Source: an uncultured Lachnospiraceae bacterium
Lineage (GTDB): Bacteria > Bacillota > Clostridia > Lachnospirales > Lachnospiraceae
Reading direction: 5' to 3'
DNA: 64,000 nucleotides
Assembly: GCA_947623805.1 (NCBI GenBank)
Contig: CANQHZ010000005.1
Coordinates: forward strand, 1-64,000
In this document: piece by piece, positions 9,415 to 20,267 of the stretch
Layout of the letters: every line of letters begins with the position of its first letter
Position numbering within the stretch: position 1 is the stretch's first letter
Notes under the pieces: generated by a model
Database searches by the model: none
Seen by the model: the letters and a program-made list of their open reading frames with translations, nothing else
What the model was told of the DNA's origin: nothing
Program-made: the position numbers and the translations under genes

Positions 9415-11535
9415 ATGAGCGAGGCATTAAACGTGGAAAAAATCTTTGCCGAAAAGGTATTTACCGTGGCAAAAATGAAAGAAAGACTTCCTAAGAAAGT
9501 ATTCCAGGAAGTAATGAGAGTAATGAACCAGGGCGGCGAGCTGAAAATGGCGACAGCGGATGTAGTCGCAAAGGCGATGAAAGACTGGGCGGTAGAAAAC
9601 GGCGCTACGCATTTCACCCATTGGTTCCAGCCGCTTACAGGTATTACAGCAGAAAAGCATGACTCTTTCGTATCACATCCCGACGAGGAGGGCAGAATGC
9701 TGATGGAGTTTTCAGGCAAGGAGCTTATCAAGGGCGAGCCTGATGCGTCATCATTCCCATCAGGCGGACTTCGCGCTACTTTCGAGGCGAGAGGCTATAC
9801 GGCGTGGGATATCACTTCACCCTGCTTTTTAAAGGAATCAGGCTGCGGCACAATCCTTTGTATACCCACAGCTTTCTGCTCATACACAGGCGAGGCGCTT
9901 GACAAGAAGACACCGCTTCTGCGCTCAATGGAGGCGCTTAGCGAGCAGGCGCTGCGTATAGTAAGGCTGTTCGGCAACACAGAGGCGACAAAGGTAACGG
10001 CGTCAGTAGGTCCCGAGCAGGAGTATTTCCTTGTTGACAAGGATTTGTTCTTCCAGAGAAAGGACCTTATGTTTGCAGGCCGTACACTTTTTGGAGCTCC
10101 GGCGCCCAAGGGGCAGGAGATGGAGGACCATTACTTTGGCGTTATCAAAGAGCGCGTAGGCGCATATATGAAAGACTTAAACGAGGAGCTTTGGAAACTG
10201 GGCGTCACAGCAAAGACACAGCACAACGAGGTTGCTCCCGCGCAGCATGAGCTCGCGCCGATATATGAGACAGCAAACATCGCTGTAGACCATAACCAGC
10301 TTGTAATGGAGGCTATGAAACGTGTAGCTTACAAGCACGACCTCAGATGCCTGCTTCATGAAAAGCCCTATGCGGGCGTAAATGGCTCGGGCAAACACAA
10401 CAACTGGTCAATCACTACGGATAACGGCGTAAATCTTCTCGACCCCGGCGATACGCCAAACAAAAATATTCAGTTCCTGCTTGTGCTTGCGTGCATTATG
10501 AAAGCAGTTGATACACACGCTGATTTACTGCGCCAGTCTGCATCGGACGTAGGAAATGACCACAGACTTGGAGCGAATGAGGCGCCTCCAGCTATTATTT
10601 CAATCTTCCTTGGCGACCAGCTTGAGGACGTGGTAAAGCAGCTTGTAGAGACGGGTGACGCGTCGAGAGTTCTTGCGGGCGGCAAGCTTGAGGCGGGCGT
10701 TTCCACACTGCCTAAGTTTGAAAAGGATGCTACGGACAGAAACAGGACATCACCGTTTGCATTTACAGGCAATAAGTTTGAGTTCCGTATGGTAGGTTCA
10801 GCTGACTCTATCGCAAGCCCCAACACGACCTTGAACGCAATAGTAGCCGAGGCATTCTGCGAGGCGGCAGATGTTCTCGAAAAGGCAAAGGCAGAGGGCG
10901 GCTTTGACAACGCGGTACATGACTTGATTAAAGAATACATGACAAAGCATCAGAGAATAGTATTCAACGGTGACGGATATTCCGACAAGTGGGTTGAGGA
11001 GGCAGCAAGGAGAGGACTTCCCAATATTAAGTCAATGATTGAGGCTGCGTCTACAATTACCACAGAGAAAGCTGTAGCTTTGTTTGAGAAGTTCGGTATC
11101 TTCACACGCGTAGAGCTTGAGTCACGCGAGGAGATTATATATGAAACCTACGCCAAGACAATAAATATCGAGGCTCTCACAATGGTTGACATGGCAAGCA
11201 AGGATATTATCCCCGCCGTTGCCTCATATGCGGGCGACCTTGCAAATTCAGTAATCGCCATCAAAGAGGCGGGCGCTACGGCGGCGGCTCAGGTAGAGAT
11301 ATTAAACGAGGTAGATTCACTTCTCGCCGAGGCAAAGAGCGCGCTCAACAAACTCATTGCCGAGGAGTCAAAGGCAGCGGCGATATCAGACGTAAAAGAG
11401 CAGGCATTCTATTATAAAGATGTTGTAAAGACCGCAATGGATGCTCTCAGAGCGCCCATTGATAAGCTTGAAATGCTCGTGGACGGCTCAGTATGGCCGA
11501 TACCTACATATGGTGATTTGATGTTCGAGGTATAA
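9415..11535 (+). CDS. glnN: Glutamine synthetase type III
   Basis: 706 aa; [47 protein letters not shown] motifs. Confidence 0.95.
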   Translation: MSEALNVEKIFAEKVFTVAKMKERLPKKVFQEVMRVMNQGGELKMATADVVAKAMKDWAVENGATHFTHWFQPLTGITAEKHDSFVSHPDEEGRMLMEFSGKELIKGEPDASSFPSGGLRATFEARGYTAWDITSPCFLKESGCGTILCIPTAFCSYTGEALDKKTPLLRSMEALSEQALRIVRLFGNTEATKVTASVGPEQEYFLVDKDLFFQRKDLMFAGRTLFGAPAPKGQEMEDHYFGVIKERVGAYMKDLNEELWKLGVTAKTQHNEVAPAQHELAPIYETANIAVDHNQLVMEAMKRVAYKHDLRCLLHEKPYAGVNGSGKHNNWSITTDNGVNLLDPGDTPNKNIQFLLVLACIMKAVDTHADLLRQSASDVGNDHRLGANEAPPAIISIFLGDQLEDVVKQLVETGDASRVLAGGKLEAGVSTLPKFEKDATDRNRTSPFAFTGNKFEFRMVGSADSIASPNTTLNAIVAEAFCEAADVLEKAKAEGGFDNAVHDLIKEYMTKHQRIVFNGDGYSDKWVEEAARRGLPNIKSMIEAASTITTEKAVALFEKFGIFTRVELESREEIIYETYAKTINIEALTMVDMASKDIIPAVASYAGDLANSVIAIKEAGATAAAQVEILNEVDSLLAEAKSALNKLIAEESKAAAISDVKEQAFYYKDVVKTAMDALRAPIDKLEMLVDGSVWPIPTYGDLMFEV

Positions 11536-11567
11536 ATTTACAGGCTTTTGCATAAGGGAGATACTTA

Positions 11568-11610
11568 GGGGAGAAAATAGTCATTAATGACTGCGTTCTC
11601 CCCATATTTT
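11568..11610 (+). terminator. Terminator-like hairpin after glnN
   Basis: ggggagaa...ttctcccc with inner agtcattaatgact, followed by atatttt. Confidence 0.55.
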
Positions 11611-11753
11611 GCCAACTTGTAAAGATTTGCCAAAAATCTTTGCCTCAAAAATACTGATGAAAAAATCTTGAAAAATTCCATAAAAAAGTGCTTGCAATTT
11701 ACATCAAAGTGTTATATACTATCAAATGTGCCACACAGAGCACGACAATAAAT

Positions 11754-11825
11754 AGCGCTATCGCCAAACGGTAAGGCAACGGACTCTGACTCCGTCATTT
11801 CAAGGTTCGAATCCTTGTAGCGCTG
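11754..11825 (+). tRNA. tRNA-Gln (anticodon CTG)
   Basis: Cloverleaf: acceptor agcgcta/tagcgct, anticodon stem acgga-ctCTGac-tccgt, T-loop ggttcgaatcc; CCA not encoded. Confidence 0.95.
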
Positions 11826-11827
11826 CT

Positions 11828-11862
11828 AAAGCAACGGTTTATGTGTATGCCGTTGCTTTTTT
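11828..11862 (+). terminator. Rho-independent terminator after tRNA-Gln
   Basis: aaagcaacgg / ccgttgctttttt. Confidence 0.85.
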
Positions 11863-11952
11863 GCTTTTCCGCATAACAGTATATTGTGCGGCAGGGCGAA
11901 GAGCTAATTTACTTTTTAAATGAGTTTCACGACATTTTAGGGGAGATAAAAA

Positions 11953-12807
11953 ATGTTTGAGCTTGGAAAAAAACAGTCACTGTTTATAGTGAAAGAAGTT
12001 GATTTTGGCGTATATCTGGCGGACAAGCCTGACATTAACGCAGAGGAGAGGGTGCTCCTGCCCAAGAAACAGATTCCGGAGGGCAAGGGCATAGGAGATG
12101 AACTGGAGGTATTTCTTTACAAGGATTCCAAGGACAGGCTGATAGCTACCACCAATTCGCCGCTTTTGAGTGTCGGAGAGGTAGGTACGCTTAAGGTTTC
12201 ACAGGTCACGCCGATTGGCGCGTTCCTCGACTGGGGGCTTGAAAAGGACATACTGCTTCCGTACAAGGAGCAGACAAGGCGCGTTAAAGAAGGAGAAGAA
12301 GTGCTTGTCACGATATACATAGACAAGAGCAGCCGCCTTGCCGCCACAATGAACGTCTACGAGCGCTTGTCATGCGAAAGCGGCTACCAAAAAGATGACA
12401 GAGTAAGCGGCATAGTATATCAGATAATCGACAGCTTCGGCGCGTTTGTCGCCGTAGACAACAAATATTCGGCGCTGATACCGACACGGGAAATGTTTGG
12501 CGATATATCTGTCGGCGATACCATAGAGGCAAGAGTCACAAACGTAAAGCCCGATGGGAAACTTGACTTAAGTGTGCGTGAGAAAGCACATATCCAAATG
12601 AAAAAAGATGCCGAGCGTATTATGGAGCTGTTTGACAAATATGACGGGAAACTGCCGTTTACGGACAAGGCATCGCCTGAGCTTATAAAATGCGAGACCG
12701 GCATGAGCAAAAACGAGTTTAAGCGTGTTATCGGCAATCTGCTGAAAAACAATATGGTAATGATAGACCACGACTGCATAAGGAAGACGGTTTCCTCTGA
12801 TTTATAA
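11953..12807 (+). CDS. cvfB: S1 RNA-binding protein, CvfB/YitL family
   Basis: Repeated S1-like segments and C-terminal GMSKNEFKRVIGNLLKNNMV winged-helix-like segment. Confidence 0.85.
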   Translation: MFELGKKQSLFIVKEVDFGVYLADKPDINAEERVLLPKKQIPEGKGIGDELEVFLYKDSKDRLIATTNSPLLSVGEVGTLKVSQVTPIGAFLDWGLEKDILLPYKEQTRRVKEGEEVLVTIYIDKSSRLAATMNVYERLSCESGYQKDDRVSGIVYQIIDSFGAFVAVDNKYSALIPTREMFGDISVGDTIEARVTNVKPDGKLDLSVREKAHIQMKKDAERIMELFDKYDGKLPFTDKASPELIKCETGMSKNEFKRVIGNLLKNNMVMIDHDCIRKTVSSDL

Positions 12808-12818
12808 ATTATTAGGTA

Positions 12819-12948
12819 ATTGCGAAATGTGTTCTAAACTGTTCGAATTTAGTCAAAATATATAAAAACGCGGCTAGGCGCTCCGCGAGACGCCGCTTAT
12901 TTTATATATTTTGCCTAAATTCTATGTTGTCGAATAGAGTTTCACAAA
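12819..12948. repeat. Foldback (MITE-like) intergenic element
   Basis: 23-nt arms gaatttagtcaaaatatataaaa / ttttatatattttgcctaaattc (one mismatch), inner gcggc/gccgc, and outer aattgcgaaat / gtttcacaaat. Confidence 0.6.
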
Positions 12949-13012
12949 TGCTTATATAAGTTATGCTTGAAATCAGAACATCATAATTCAGTAATAGGAA
13001 ATAGAAACAAAA

Positions 13013-13048
13013 AAATAGCACGCCGTCCAATTGGTAGGCGTGCTATTT
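13013..13048 (-). terminator. Terminator of the YjfB-like gene
   Basis: aaatagcacgcc / ggcgtgctattt perfect 12-nt inverted repeat. Confidence 0.8.
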
Positions 13049-13058
13049 TAAAGAAGAC

Positions 13059-13250
13059 TCAAATACGTATGTCAATGTTGCCGCCGACATCGGGATTGAC
13101 AGAGCGTTCAAGCGCGGCTGAGTCAATCAAATCGGTAAGCATAGCGCCTGTACTCTGCGCTGTATCAATTGACTTCGCAAGTACAGCTATGCCGACATCG
13201 CCCATAAGCCTTGATTGAGCCATACCCATTGATAAACCGGCAATATCCAT
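13059..13250 (-). CDS. YjfB family putative motility protein
   Basis: MDIAGLSMGMAQSRLMGDVGIAVLAKSIDTAQSTGAMLTDLI resembles YjfB; GGAG 7 nt upstream of the chosen ATG. Confidence 0.8.
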   Translation of the reverse strand: MDIAGLSMGMAQSRLMGDVGIAVLAKSIDTAQSTGAMLTDLIDSAALERSVNPDVGGNIDIRI

Positions 13251-13295
13251 ATGCATACTCCTTTCTCCGCATAAATATAGGTGTTTGCAAAACTA

Positions 13296-13322
13296 AATTC
13301 GGACAGTTTAGAACACGTTTTA
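13296..13322 (-). promoter_or_regulatory. Candidate sigma-28 (SigD/FliA) promoter for the YjfB-like gene
   Basis: Minus strand TAAA-N15-TCCGAATT versus the consensus TAAA-N15-GCCGATAW. Confidence 0.55.
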
Positions 13323-13686
13323 CAATTGATATGTGGTGTATTGTTCCTCAATTAGTATATCGGCTTTGAAACTAAAAATATTATAACAATAACGAACAAC
13401 CTTTGGCAAACTATTATTTGACGAAAATTTATAAAAAATAAATAAAAATAATTTGTGTATCTTGCATAATCAGTGCAAAAAATACTGTTTTATTTAAAAA
13501 TTTCAAAAATTGCATAAAAAAGTTGGCGCTTTCTATAGATTTATTTGTGAAAATATATTAAAATAAAACAGTAATGTGACAAAACGACAGGCTTGTATCG
13601 GCATTCTTTTGTCTATATTGTATAAGGAATATTTCGGCACGCTTTATATTGGGGTAAGCGTTTGGCGATGAGAAGGAGAGGGACGT

Positions 13687-14775
13687 ATGATTTCAAATCA
13701 GATTATGCAGAACACAATTGAGGGGATTAAAGCCATAACAAGGGTCGAACTGTTTGTGGCTGATGTGGACGGCAAGATTGTGGCGTCTACCAAAAACAGC
13801 GGGGCAAGCTTTGAAAATTCAGTGCTTGAGTTTGTAAAATCCGCGGCGGACAGCCAGGAAATTCAGTCGAGCCAGTTTTTTAAAATTTATGATGAACAGC
13901 AGCTTGAGTACATACTTATCGCCAGCGGACCAAATGATAATGCCTATATGGTCGGCAAGATGGCGGCATTTCAAATCCAAAATCTTATGGTGGCATACAA
14001 GGAGCGTTTTGACAAGGACAATTTTATCAAAAATCTGCTGCTTGACAACCTATTGCTGGTTGACATATACAGTCGTTCCAAGAAGCTGCACATTCCGACA
14101 GACGTAAAGCGCGCCGTGCTCATAGTTGAAGCGCCAAACGTCAAGGACGCGAATATCCTTGAAAAAATTCGTGAGAATTTTGGAAAAAACGGCAGGGATT
14201 TTGTCACGGCGGTTGATGAAAACAACGTTATAGTGGTAAAAGAGATTGCGGACAATGAGAGCAACCGCGATATTGACAAATATGCCAGGGCGATAGAAGA
14301 TTGCCTTGTCAAAGAGGGCATAAAGAGCGTGCGCATTTCTTACGGCACTAATGTAAAGGAGATAAAAGAGGTAAGCCGCTCTTACAAAGAGGCGAAAATG
14401 GCGCTTGACGTCGGCAAGATTTTCTTTGCTGAAAGGCAGATAATCGCTTACAGCGAGCTTGGCATCGGCAGGCTTATATACCAGCTTCCGATACCGCTTT
14501 GCAAAATGTTTATCAAGGAAATTTTTGGCGGAAAGAGCCCCGATGATTTTGATGAGGAGACGCTTGTCACCATCAATAAGTTTTTTGAAAATTCGCTGAA
14601 TGTATCGGAAACATCAAGACAGCTTTTCATACACAGAAATACGCTGGTGTATCGTCTTGATAAGCTTCAAAAAAGCACGGGACTTGATTTGCGTGTATTT
14701 GAGGACGCTATTACTTTCAAGATAGCGCTGATGGTAGTGCGCTATATGAAGTATATGGAATCATTTGAGTATTGA
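13687..14775 (+). CDS. CdaR/PucR-type transcriptional regulator (sugar-diacid recognition N-terminus, C-terminal HTH)
   Basis: C-terminal NVSETSRQLFIHRNTLVYRLDKLQKSTGLDLRVFEDAITFKIALMV. Confidence 0.85.
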   Translation: MISNQIMQNTIEGIKAITRVELFVADVDGKIVASTKNSGASFENSVLEFVKSAADSQEIQSSQFFKIYDEQQLEYILIASGPNDNAYMVGKMAAFQIQNLMVAYKERFDKDNFIKNLLLDNLLLVDIYSRSKKLHIPTDVKRAVLIVEAPNVKDANILEKIRENFGKNGRDFVTAVDENNVIVVKEIADNESNRDIDKYARAIEDCLVKEGIKSVRISYGTNVKEIKEVSRSYKEAKMALDVGKIFFAERQIIAYSELGIGRLIYQLPIPLCKMFIKEIFGGKSPDDFDEETLVTINKFFENSLNVSETSRQLFIHRNTLVYRLDKLQKSTGLDLRVFEDAITFKIALMVVRYMKYMESFEY

Positions 14776-14808
14776 TGGGGTTATAATAATTATTTATGAG
14801 GTGAAATT

Positions 14809-15540
14809 TTGAGAAGTACAACGGCTAGAAAGCGCGCAGGTTCAAACGCGCCCATTATTTCGCTGGAGCATGTGAGCAAGGCTTATTCCGCGGGCGCTCC
14901 GGCATTAAATGATGTAAATTTGCATATAAATAAAGGAGAATTTGTATTCATAGTAGGCGACAGCGGTTCGGGTAAATCGACGCTCATAAAGCTTTTGCTC
15001 CGTGAGCTTTTGCCCTCATCGGGGCGTATTGTCGTAAACGGCACGGATGTGGTGAAACTGAGGCGGCGCCAGATACCTAAGTTTAGGAGAAATCTGGGCG
15101 TGGTATTTCAGGACTTCAGACTTTTAAAAGACAGAAACGTATATGAGAATGTCGCGTTTGCCCAGCGCATTGTGCAGAAACCGGCGAGGGAGATAAGGAA
15201 GAATGTTCCCTCAATCCTTTCCACGGTAGGGCTTGCGGGAAAATACAAGGCAAGGCCGAAACAGCTTTCGGGAGGCGAGCAGCAGAGGGTCGCTCTTGCG
15301 CGCGCGCTCGTGAATAAGCCGCAGATTTTGCTTGCCGATGAGCCCACAGGTAATCTCGACCCTAAAAATTCATGGGAGATTATGAATTTGCTTGAGAAGA
15401 TAAACAATAACGGCACTACAGTCCTTGTAGTAACCCATAACCGCGAGATTGTGAACGATATGCAGAAACGTGTTGTCACAATGAAGAAAGGTGTCATTGT
15501 CAGCGATGAGGAGAAGGGTGGCTATATAGATGAGGATTAA
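14809..15540 (+). CDS. ftsE: Cell division ATP-binding protein FtsE
   Basis: Walker [13 protein letters not shown], signature [15 protein letters not shown]; followed by overlapping ftsX; TTG start. Confidence 0.93.
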   Translation: MRSTTARKRAGSNAPIISLEHVSKAYSAGAPALNDVNLHINKGEFVFIVGDSGSGKSTLIKLLLRELLPSSGRIVVNGTDVVKLRRRQIPKFRRNLGVVFQDFRLLKDRNVYENVAFAQRIVQKPAREIRKNVPSILSTVGLAGKYKARPKQLSGGEQQRVALARALVNKPQILLADEPTGNLDPKNSWEIMNLLEKINNNGTTVLVVTHNREIVNDMQKRVVTMKKGVIVSDEEKGGYIDED

Positions 15541-16426
15541 TACGTTATTTTACTGTATTGTGCAGGGCTTGAAAAATATTTTCAGAAATAAATGGTTTAC
15601 GCTGGCATCGGTAGCCACTATATCTGCGTGCCTGTTTTTATTTGGACTTTTTTATTCGATACTGTCAAATTTTGAGCATATGGTTAAGAACGCGGAGCAG
15701 CGGGTGGCTGTCACGGCGCTACTGGATTTGGGGGTATCGGATGAGCGTGTCGGCGAGATAAAGGCGATGATTTTGAACCGTGCGGAGGTGAAGGAAGTCA
15801 ACTACTTTTCAGCAGAGGAAACATGGGTGAAATTTGCGGAAGAAAATGACTTCGGCGACATAAGCATTTTTACGGAAAATCCGCTTGAAGACTGCGCGCA
15901 TTTTGATATTTATTTGAACGATGTATCTATGCAGAGCGACCTTGTGACGTTTCTTGAATCGGTTGACGGTGTGAGAAAGGTAAACCAGTCCGCGCTTACG
16001 GCGAGGGTGCTCACGGGAGTTAATTCAATTATCAGCTATGTGTCAATAGGCATCATACTGATACTGTTTTTGGTGTCGATTTTCCTCATAAGCAATACTG
16101 TCACGATAGGTATACAGGTGCGCAAGGAAGAAATCCAGATAATGAAATACATAGGCGCTACAGACTTTTTTGCGAGAGCGCCTTTTGTTATCGAGGGTAT
16201 CATTATTGGTTTTATCGGTTCTCTGGTACCGCTTGTCGCCATATATTTCTTGTATAATGAGGCGATGATTTATGTAGCGGGCAGTTACTCATTTATGGCG
16301 GCGCTTATTCAGTTTTTGCCCGTGCAGGAGGTATTCAGGACGCTTTTGCCCATTTGCATAGGCATTGGGGTAGGCATAGGTTTTATAGGCAGTTACACAA
16401 CGGTAAGAAAGCATCTGAGCGTATAG
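15530..16426 (+). CDS. ftsX: Cell division permease FtsX
   Basis: Four-TM FtsX-type protein directly after ftsE. Confidence 0.93.
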   Translation: MRINTLFYCIVQGLKNIFRNKWFTLASVATISACLFLFGLFYSILSNFEHMVKNAEQRVAVTALLDLGVSDERVGEIKAMILNRAEVKEVNYFSAEETWVKFAEENDFGDISIFTENPLEDCAHFDIYLNDVSMQSDLVTFLESVDGVRKVNQSALTARVLTGVNSIISYVSIGIILILFLVSIFLISNTVTIGIQVRKEEIQIMKYIGATDFFARAPFVIEGIIIGFIGSLVPLVAIYFLYNEAMIYVAGSYSFMAALIQFLPVQEVFRTLLPICIGIGVGIGFIGSYTTVRKHLSV

Positions 16427-16438
16427 AAAGGCAGAAAT

Positions 16439-17680
16439 ATGCGGCAACATAAGAAAAAACAAAGAGCAATTGCGCTTGTCTTGGTTGTGTTGATGGCGAC
16501 ATTGGCGATATATATGCGTCCGCTTATAAGCCGGGCAGATGAGATTTCCGAGCTTCAGGACAGCATAAGCCAAAAGAAAAAGGAGATAGAGGAGGCTCAG
16601 GGGCAGAAAAAGGAGCTTCAGTCGGGTCTTACAGATGTAAAGAGCGTTATCGCAAATCTTAACAAGAGCAAGAATGACCTCGCGGCATATGTAAGCGAGC
16701 TTGATACTACTCTGTCGGCCGCGCAGGCAAAGATAAATGAGCTTGCCGATATGATAACCGAAAAGGAGACGGAGATTACAAAGACAAAGGCGGAGCTTGA
16801 GGAGGCTCAGAGGACGGAGCAGCAGCAGTATGCGGCTATGAAAGACAGAATAAAGAGTATGTACGAGAGGGGCGACAGCTTTTATTTTGAGATTGTCTTT
16901 TCAGCAAAATCGTTTGGCGATATGCTTAACCGTGCCGATTATGTCGAACGTCTTACCGCGGCTGACAAACGGCTTCTCGATAAATTTAAGACGACACGTG
17001 AATACGTAGAGACCTGCAAGCAACAGCTTGAAGCGGAGCAAGAGCTCTTAGAGGAGGCAAAAAGCGACGCCGAGGCGGAGCAGCAGTCATTAGAGCTTTT
17101 GATTGCCGAGAAAGAGCAGCAGATGGCGGCGTATCAGGCTGATATAAACAATCAGGAGCAGGTTTTGAAAGCATATGAGGATGAAATGGCGGCGCGTGAT
17201 GCCGAGATAAAGGCGCTTGAAAAGGCTATGAAAGAGCAGCAGGAGGCGCTTGAAAAGGCAAACGGCAAAAAGAATACATACGACGGCGGCATGTTCGCGT
17301 GGCCGGCTCCGTCGTATACGCGTATTTCAGACGATTTTGGGATGCGCGAGGTTCACCCGATATACAAGGTACAGAAAATGCACAACGGCGTCGATATGGC
17401 TGCGCCGGGAGGCTCTCCGATACTTGCGGCGTATGACGGTACAGTGATAGCGGCGGCATACAGCTCCAGCATGGGCAACTATATTATGATAGACCATGGC
17501 GACGGTCTTACCACTATATATATGCACGCTTCCGCGCTGTATGTGAAAAGCGGGCAGAGCGTATCAAAGGGTGAAAAGATAGCGGCGGTAGGCACTACCG
17601 GCAATTCGACCGGCAATCATCTTCACTTTGGCGTAAGACTAAACGGGACATATGTAAATCCCTGGAATTATTTAAAGTAG
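16439..17680 (+). CDS. EnvC-like murein hydrolase activator / M23 peptidase with coiled coil
   Basis: Long coiled coil, then HNGVDMAAPGGSPILAAYDGTV and HLHFGVRLNGTYVNPWNYL LytM motifs. Confidence 0.9.
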   Translation: MRQHKKKQRAIALVLVVLMATLAIYMRPLISRADEISELQDSISQKKKEIEEAQGQKKELQSGLTDVKSVIANLNKSKNDLAAYVSELDTTLSAAQAKINELADMITEKETEITKTKAELEEAQRTEQQQYAAMKDRIKSMYERGDSFYFEIVFSAKSFGDMLNRADYVERLTAADKRLLDKFKTTREYVETCKQQLEAEQELLEEAKSDAEAEQQSLELLIAEKEQQMAAYQADINNQEQVLKAYEDEMAARDAEIKALEKAMKEQQEALEKANGKKNTYDGGMFAWPAPSYTRISDDFGMREVHPIYKVQKMHNGVDMAAPGGSPILAAYDGTVIAAAYSSSMGNYIMIDHGDGLTTIYMHASALYVKSGQSVSKGEKIAAVGTTGNSTGNHLHFGVRLNGTYVNPWNYLK

Positions 17681-17704
17681 TAACAGGAAGGAAATGGCTT
17701 ATAA

Positions 17705-18994
17705 ATGCAAAATCAAGGCGACTTTAACGGTTATAACAATGCAATAGGCGGGTATCCGCAAAGAAACGACGGCAGCGAAAAGAAAGCAAGGTATTATCTG
17801 CTGGGACTTGCGACTGGATTTGCATTGTCGATGATAGTTATGCTTATGACTGTCAGTGTCATAAGGTTTTACAGAAATATACAGATAGTGCGCAGCAGGG
17901 AGCAGGCTGAGGCGATTGAGAGCGTGACTGACGATGCGGTAGTGGAAAAGCTCGGCGTGCTTGAAGAAACCGTGGATAAATACTTTTGGAAGGATGTCGA
18001 GAGTGATACACTTCAGAACGGTATTTATAAAGGGATGCTGGCGGCGCTTGACGACCCCTACAGCGTTTACTATACCAAAGAGGAGCTTATCGACCTCCAG
18101 CAGCAGACGGAGGGAATTTATTATGGAATAGGTGCATATATAAGCAAAGATTTGGATACGGGCTACGTACAGATAAGCAAAATTATAAAGGACACCCCCG
18201 CCGAGGAGAGCGACCTCGAACAGGGCGATTATATTTATGCCATAGAGGGCGAGAGCATGTATGGCAAGGAAAGTGATTATGTAGTCAGCAAGATAAAAGG
18301 CGAGGAGGGTACTTTTGTCACAATCACTGTCTTACGGGAAGGTGAGGCAAATCCGATTGATATAGATGTGGAGCGGCGCAAGATAGAAAGTCCGACCGTT
18401 GAGTATGAAATGTACGACAACGGCGTGGCATATATACAAATAACGGAGTTTGATTTGGTTACGACAGGTCAGTTTGAGGAGGCATATGAGCAGGCAAAAG
18501 CAGATGGCATGAAAGGGCTTATAATCGACCTGCGCAGTAATCCGGGGGGCAACCTTTCTACGGTATGTGATATAGCGCGCATGATTCTTCCCAAGGGACT
18601 GATTGTGTACACGGAAGACAAATATGGCGAACGCGAGGAATACAAGTGCGACGGCAAGAATGAGATAGACGTACCGCTTGTGATACTGGCGGACGGATAC
18701 AGCGCAAGCGCGTCGGAGATACTCACGGGCGCGGTAAAGGATTATGGCATAGGTACGATAGTAGGCACGACTACTTATGGCAAGGGCATAGTCCAGAAAG
18801 TGATAAACCTTTCGGACGGCTCGGCGCTGAAACTTACGGTCAGCACGTATTATACACCGAACGGCAACAATATACATGGCATAGGCATAGAGCCGGACAT
18901 AGAAGTGCCGTTTGATTCGGAGCAGTACAAAAACGGAGTTGACAATCAGCTTGAGAAAGCGAAAGAAGTGCTGGCGCAGCAACTTGGTCAGTAG
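17705..18994 (+). CDS. S41 family carboxy-terminal processing protease with PDZ domain
   Basis: N-terminal TM, PDZ, DLRSNPGGNLSTV and GYSASASEILTGAVKDYG catalytic Ser region. Confidence 0.92.
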   Translation: MQNQGDFNGYNNAIGGYPQRNDGSEKKARYYLLGLATGFALSMIVMLMTVSVIRFYRNIQIVRSREQAEAIESVTDDAVVEKLGVLEETVDKYFWKDVESDTLQNGIYKGMLAALDDPYSVYYTKEELIDLQQQTEGIYYGIGAYISKDLDTGYVQISKIIKDTPAEESDLEQGDYIYAIEGESMYGKESDYVVSKIKGEEGTFVTITVLREGEANPIDIDVERRKIESPTVEYEMYDNGVAYIQITEFDLVTTGQFEEAYEQAKADGMKGLIIDLRSNPGGNLSTVCDIARMILPKGLIVYTEDKYGEREEYKCDGKNEIDVPLVILADGYSASASEILTGAVKDYGIGTIVGTTTYGKGIVQKVINLSDGSALKLTVSTYYTPNGNNIHGIGIEPDIEVPFDSEQYKNGVDNQLEKAKEVLAQQLGQ

Positions 18995-19011
18995 CGAATG
19001 GAGGAATGATT

Positions 19012-20001
19012 ATGTACACGGCGGACGAAAAAAGATACAGTAGTATGCAATACAACCGATGCGGCGATAGCGGATTGCTGTTGCCCGCGGTTTCTCTTGG
19101 ATTGTGGCACAATTTTGGCTCGGGTGCAAGCTTTGAGAACATGCAGAATATGTGTTATACAGCGTTTGACAAGGGAATTACTCATTTTGATTTGGCAAAC
19201 AACTATGGGCCTGTCGCGGGAGCGGCAGAGGAAAATTTTGGAAGAATACTTGCCAAAGGGCTTGGCCGTTACCGCGACGAACTTATTATATCAACCAAAG
19301 CGGGATATGACATGTGGGAAGGCCCTTATGGAAACTGGGGGAGCAGGAAATACCTTATCGCAAGCCTTGACCAGAGTTTGAAACGCATGGGTGTTGAGTA
19401 TGTCGATATATTTTACCACCACAGACCGGACCCTGAAACGCCGCTTGAGGAAACAGCCCGTACACTTGATGATATTGTGAGGAACGGTAAGGCGCTTTAT
19501 ATCGGAATATCAAATTATAATAAAGAACAGACTATTGCAATTGCAAAACTTTTTAAGAATATGGGGACCCCGTTTATTATCAATCAACGTAAATATTCTA
19601 TGCTTGTGCGCGATATTGAGACCGATGGATTGAAAGCATACGCAAAGGCAAACGGAATAGGCATCATTACATTCTGCCCGCTTGCCCAGGGGCTGCTTAC
19701 GGATAGGTATTTGAACGGTATTCCACAGGACAGCCGTATCAGGACTGACGGGCGTTTTCTGAAAGAAGATGCCGTGGACGAGAATACCATCGCAAAAATA
19801 CGCGCGTTAAATGATATCGCAAAGCAGCGCGGACAAAGCCTTGCGCAGATGGCACTTGCGTGGATATTGAGGGATAACGACATAACGAGTGTGTTGATTG
19901 GCGCGTCAAGACCGTCACAGATTATTGATAATGTCGGCATGCTTTCAAATATCAGCTTCACCCAGGAAGAACGTGATAAGATTGATGATATTTTGAATTG
20001 A
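19012..20001 (+). CDS. Aldo/keto reductase (YghZ/Gpr-like)
   Basis: THFDLANNYGP, YVDIFYHHRPDPETPLEET; second ATG has better RBS spacing than 19006. Confidence 0.9.
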   Translation: MYTADEKRYSSMQYNRCGDSGLLLPAVSLGLWHNFGSGASFENMQNMCYTAFDKGITHFDLANNYGPVAGAAEENFGRILAKGLGRYRDELIISTKAGYDMWEGPYGNWGSRKYLIASLDQSLKRMGVEYVDIFYHHRPDPETPLEETARTLDDIVRNGKALYIGISNYNKEQTIAIAKLFKNMGTPFIINQRKYSMLVRDIETDGLKAYAKANGIGIITFCPLAQGLLTDRYLNGIPQDSRIRTDGRFLKEDAVDENTIAKIRALNDIAKQRGQSLAQMALAWILRDNDITSVLIGASRPSQIIDNVGMLSNISFTQEERDKIDDILN

Positions 20002-20029
20002 ATTAGACTATGAAAAAGCTTATAAAAGG

Positions 20030-20064
20030 CGGTTCTGTCACAAAGTCGTGACGGAGCCGTTTTT
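20030..20064 (+). terminator. Rho-independent terminator
   Basis: cggttctgtcac / gtgacggagccg then ttttt. Confidence 0.8.
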
Positions 20065-20267
20065 ATGTACTGCTTGTCGTCATTTACAGATAGAGGCAAA
20101 ATAAAAAACAGAACAAAAGTTCTAAAAAGTGTCTCTGTTCTCTGTACAAATAAATATCTATGTGATATAATCAAAATTACTTTTATTGGCCTTTATATTA
20201 TTATTTGCTTAGATTTTTCAAGATAATGGCGCGAGTATGTTATAGGCGCTGTTAGATTATTCCGGGG

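Noticed and set aside
12967-13218. + strand ORF of 83 aa
   Set aside because: Antisense to the YjfB-like gene, which has a good RBS, terminator and family match.
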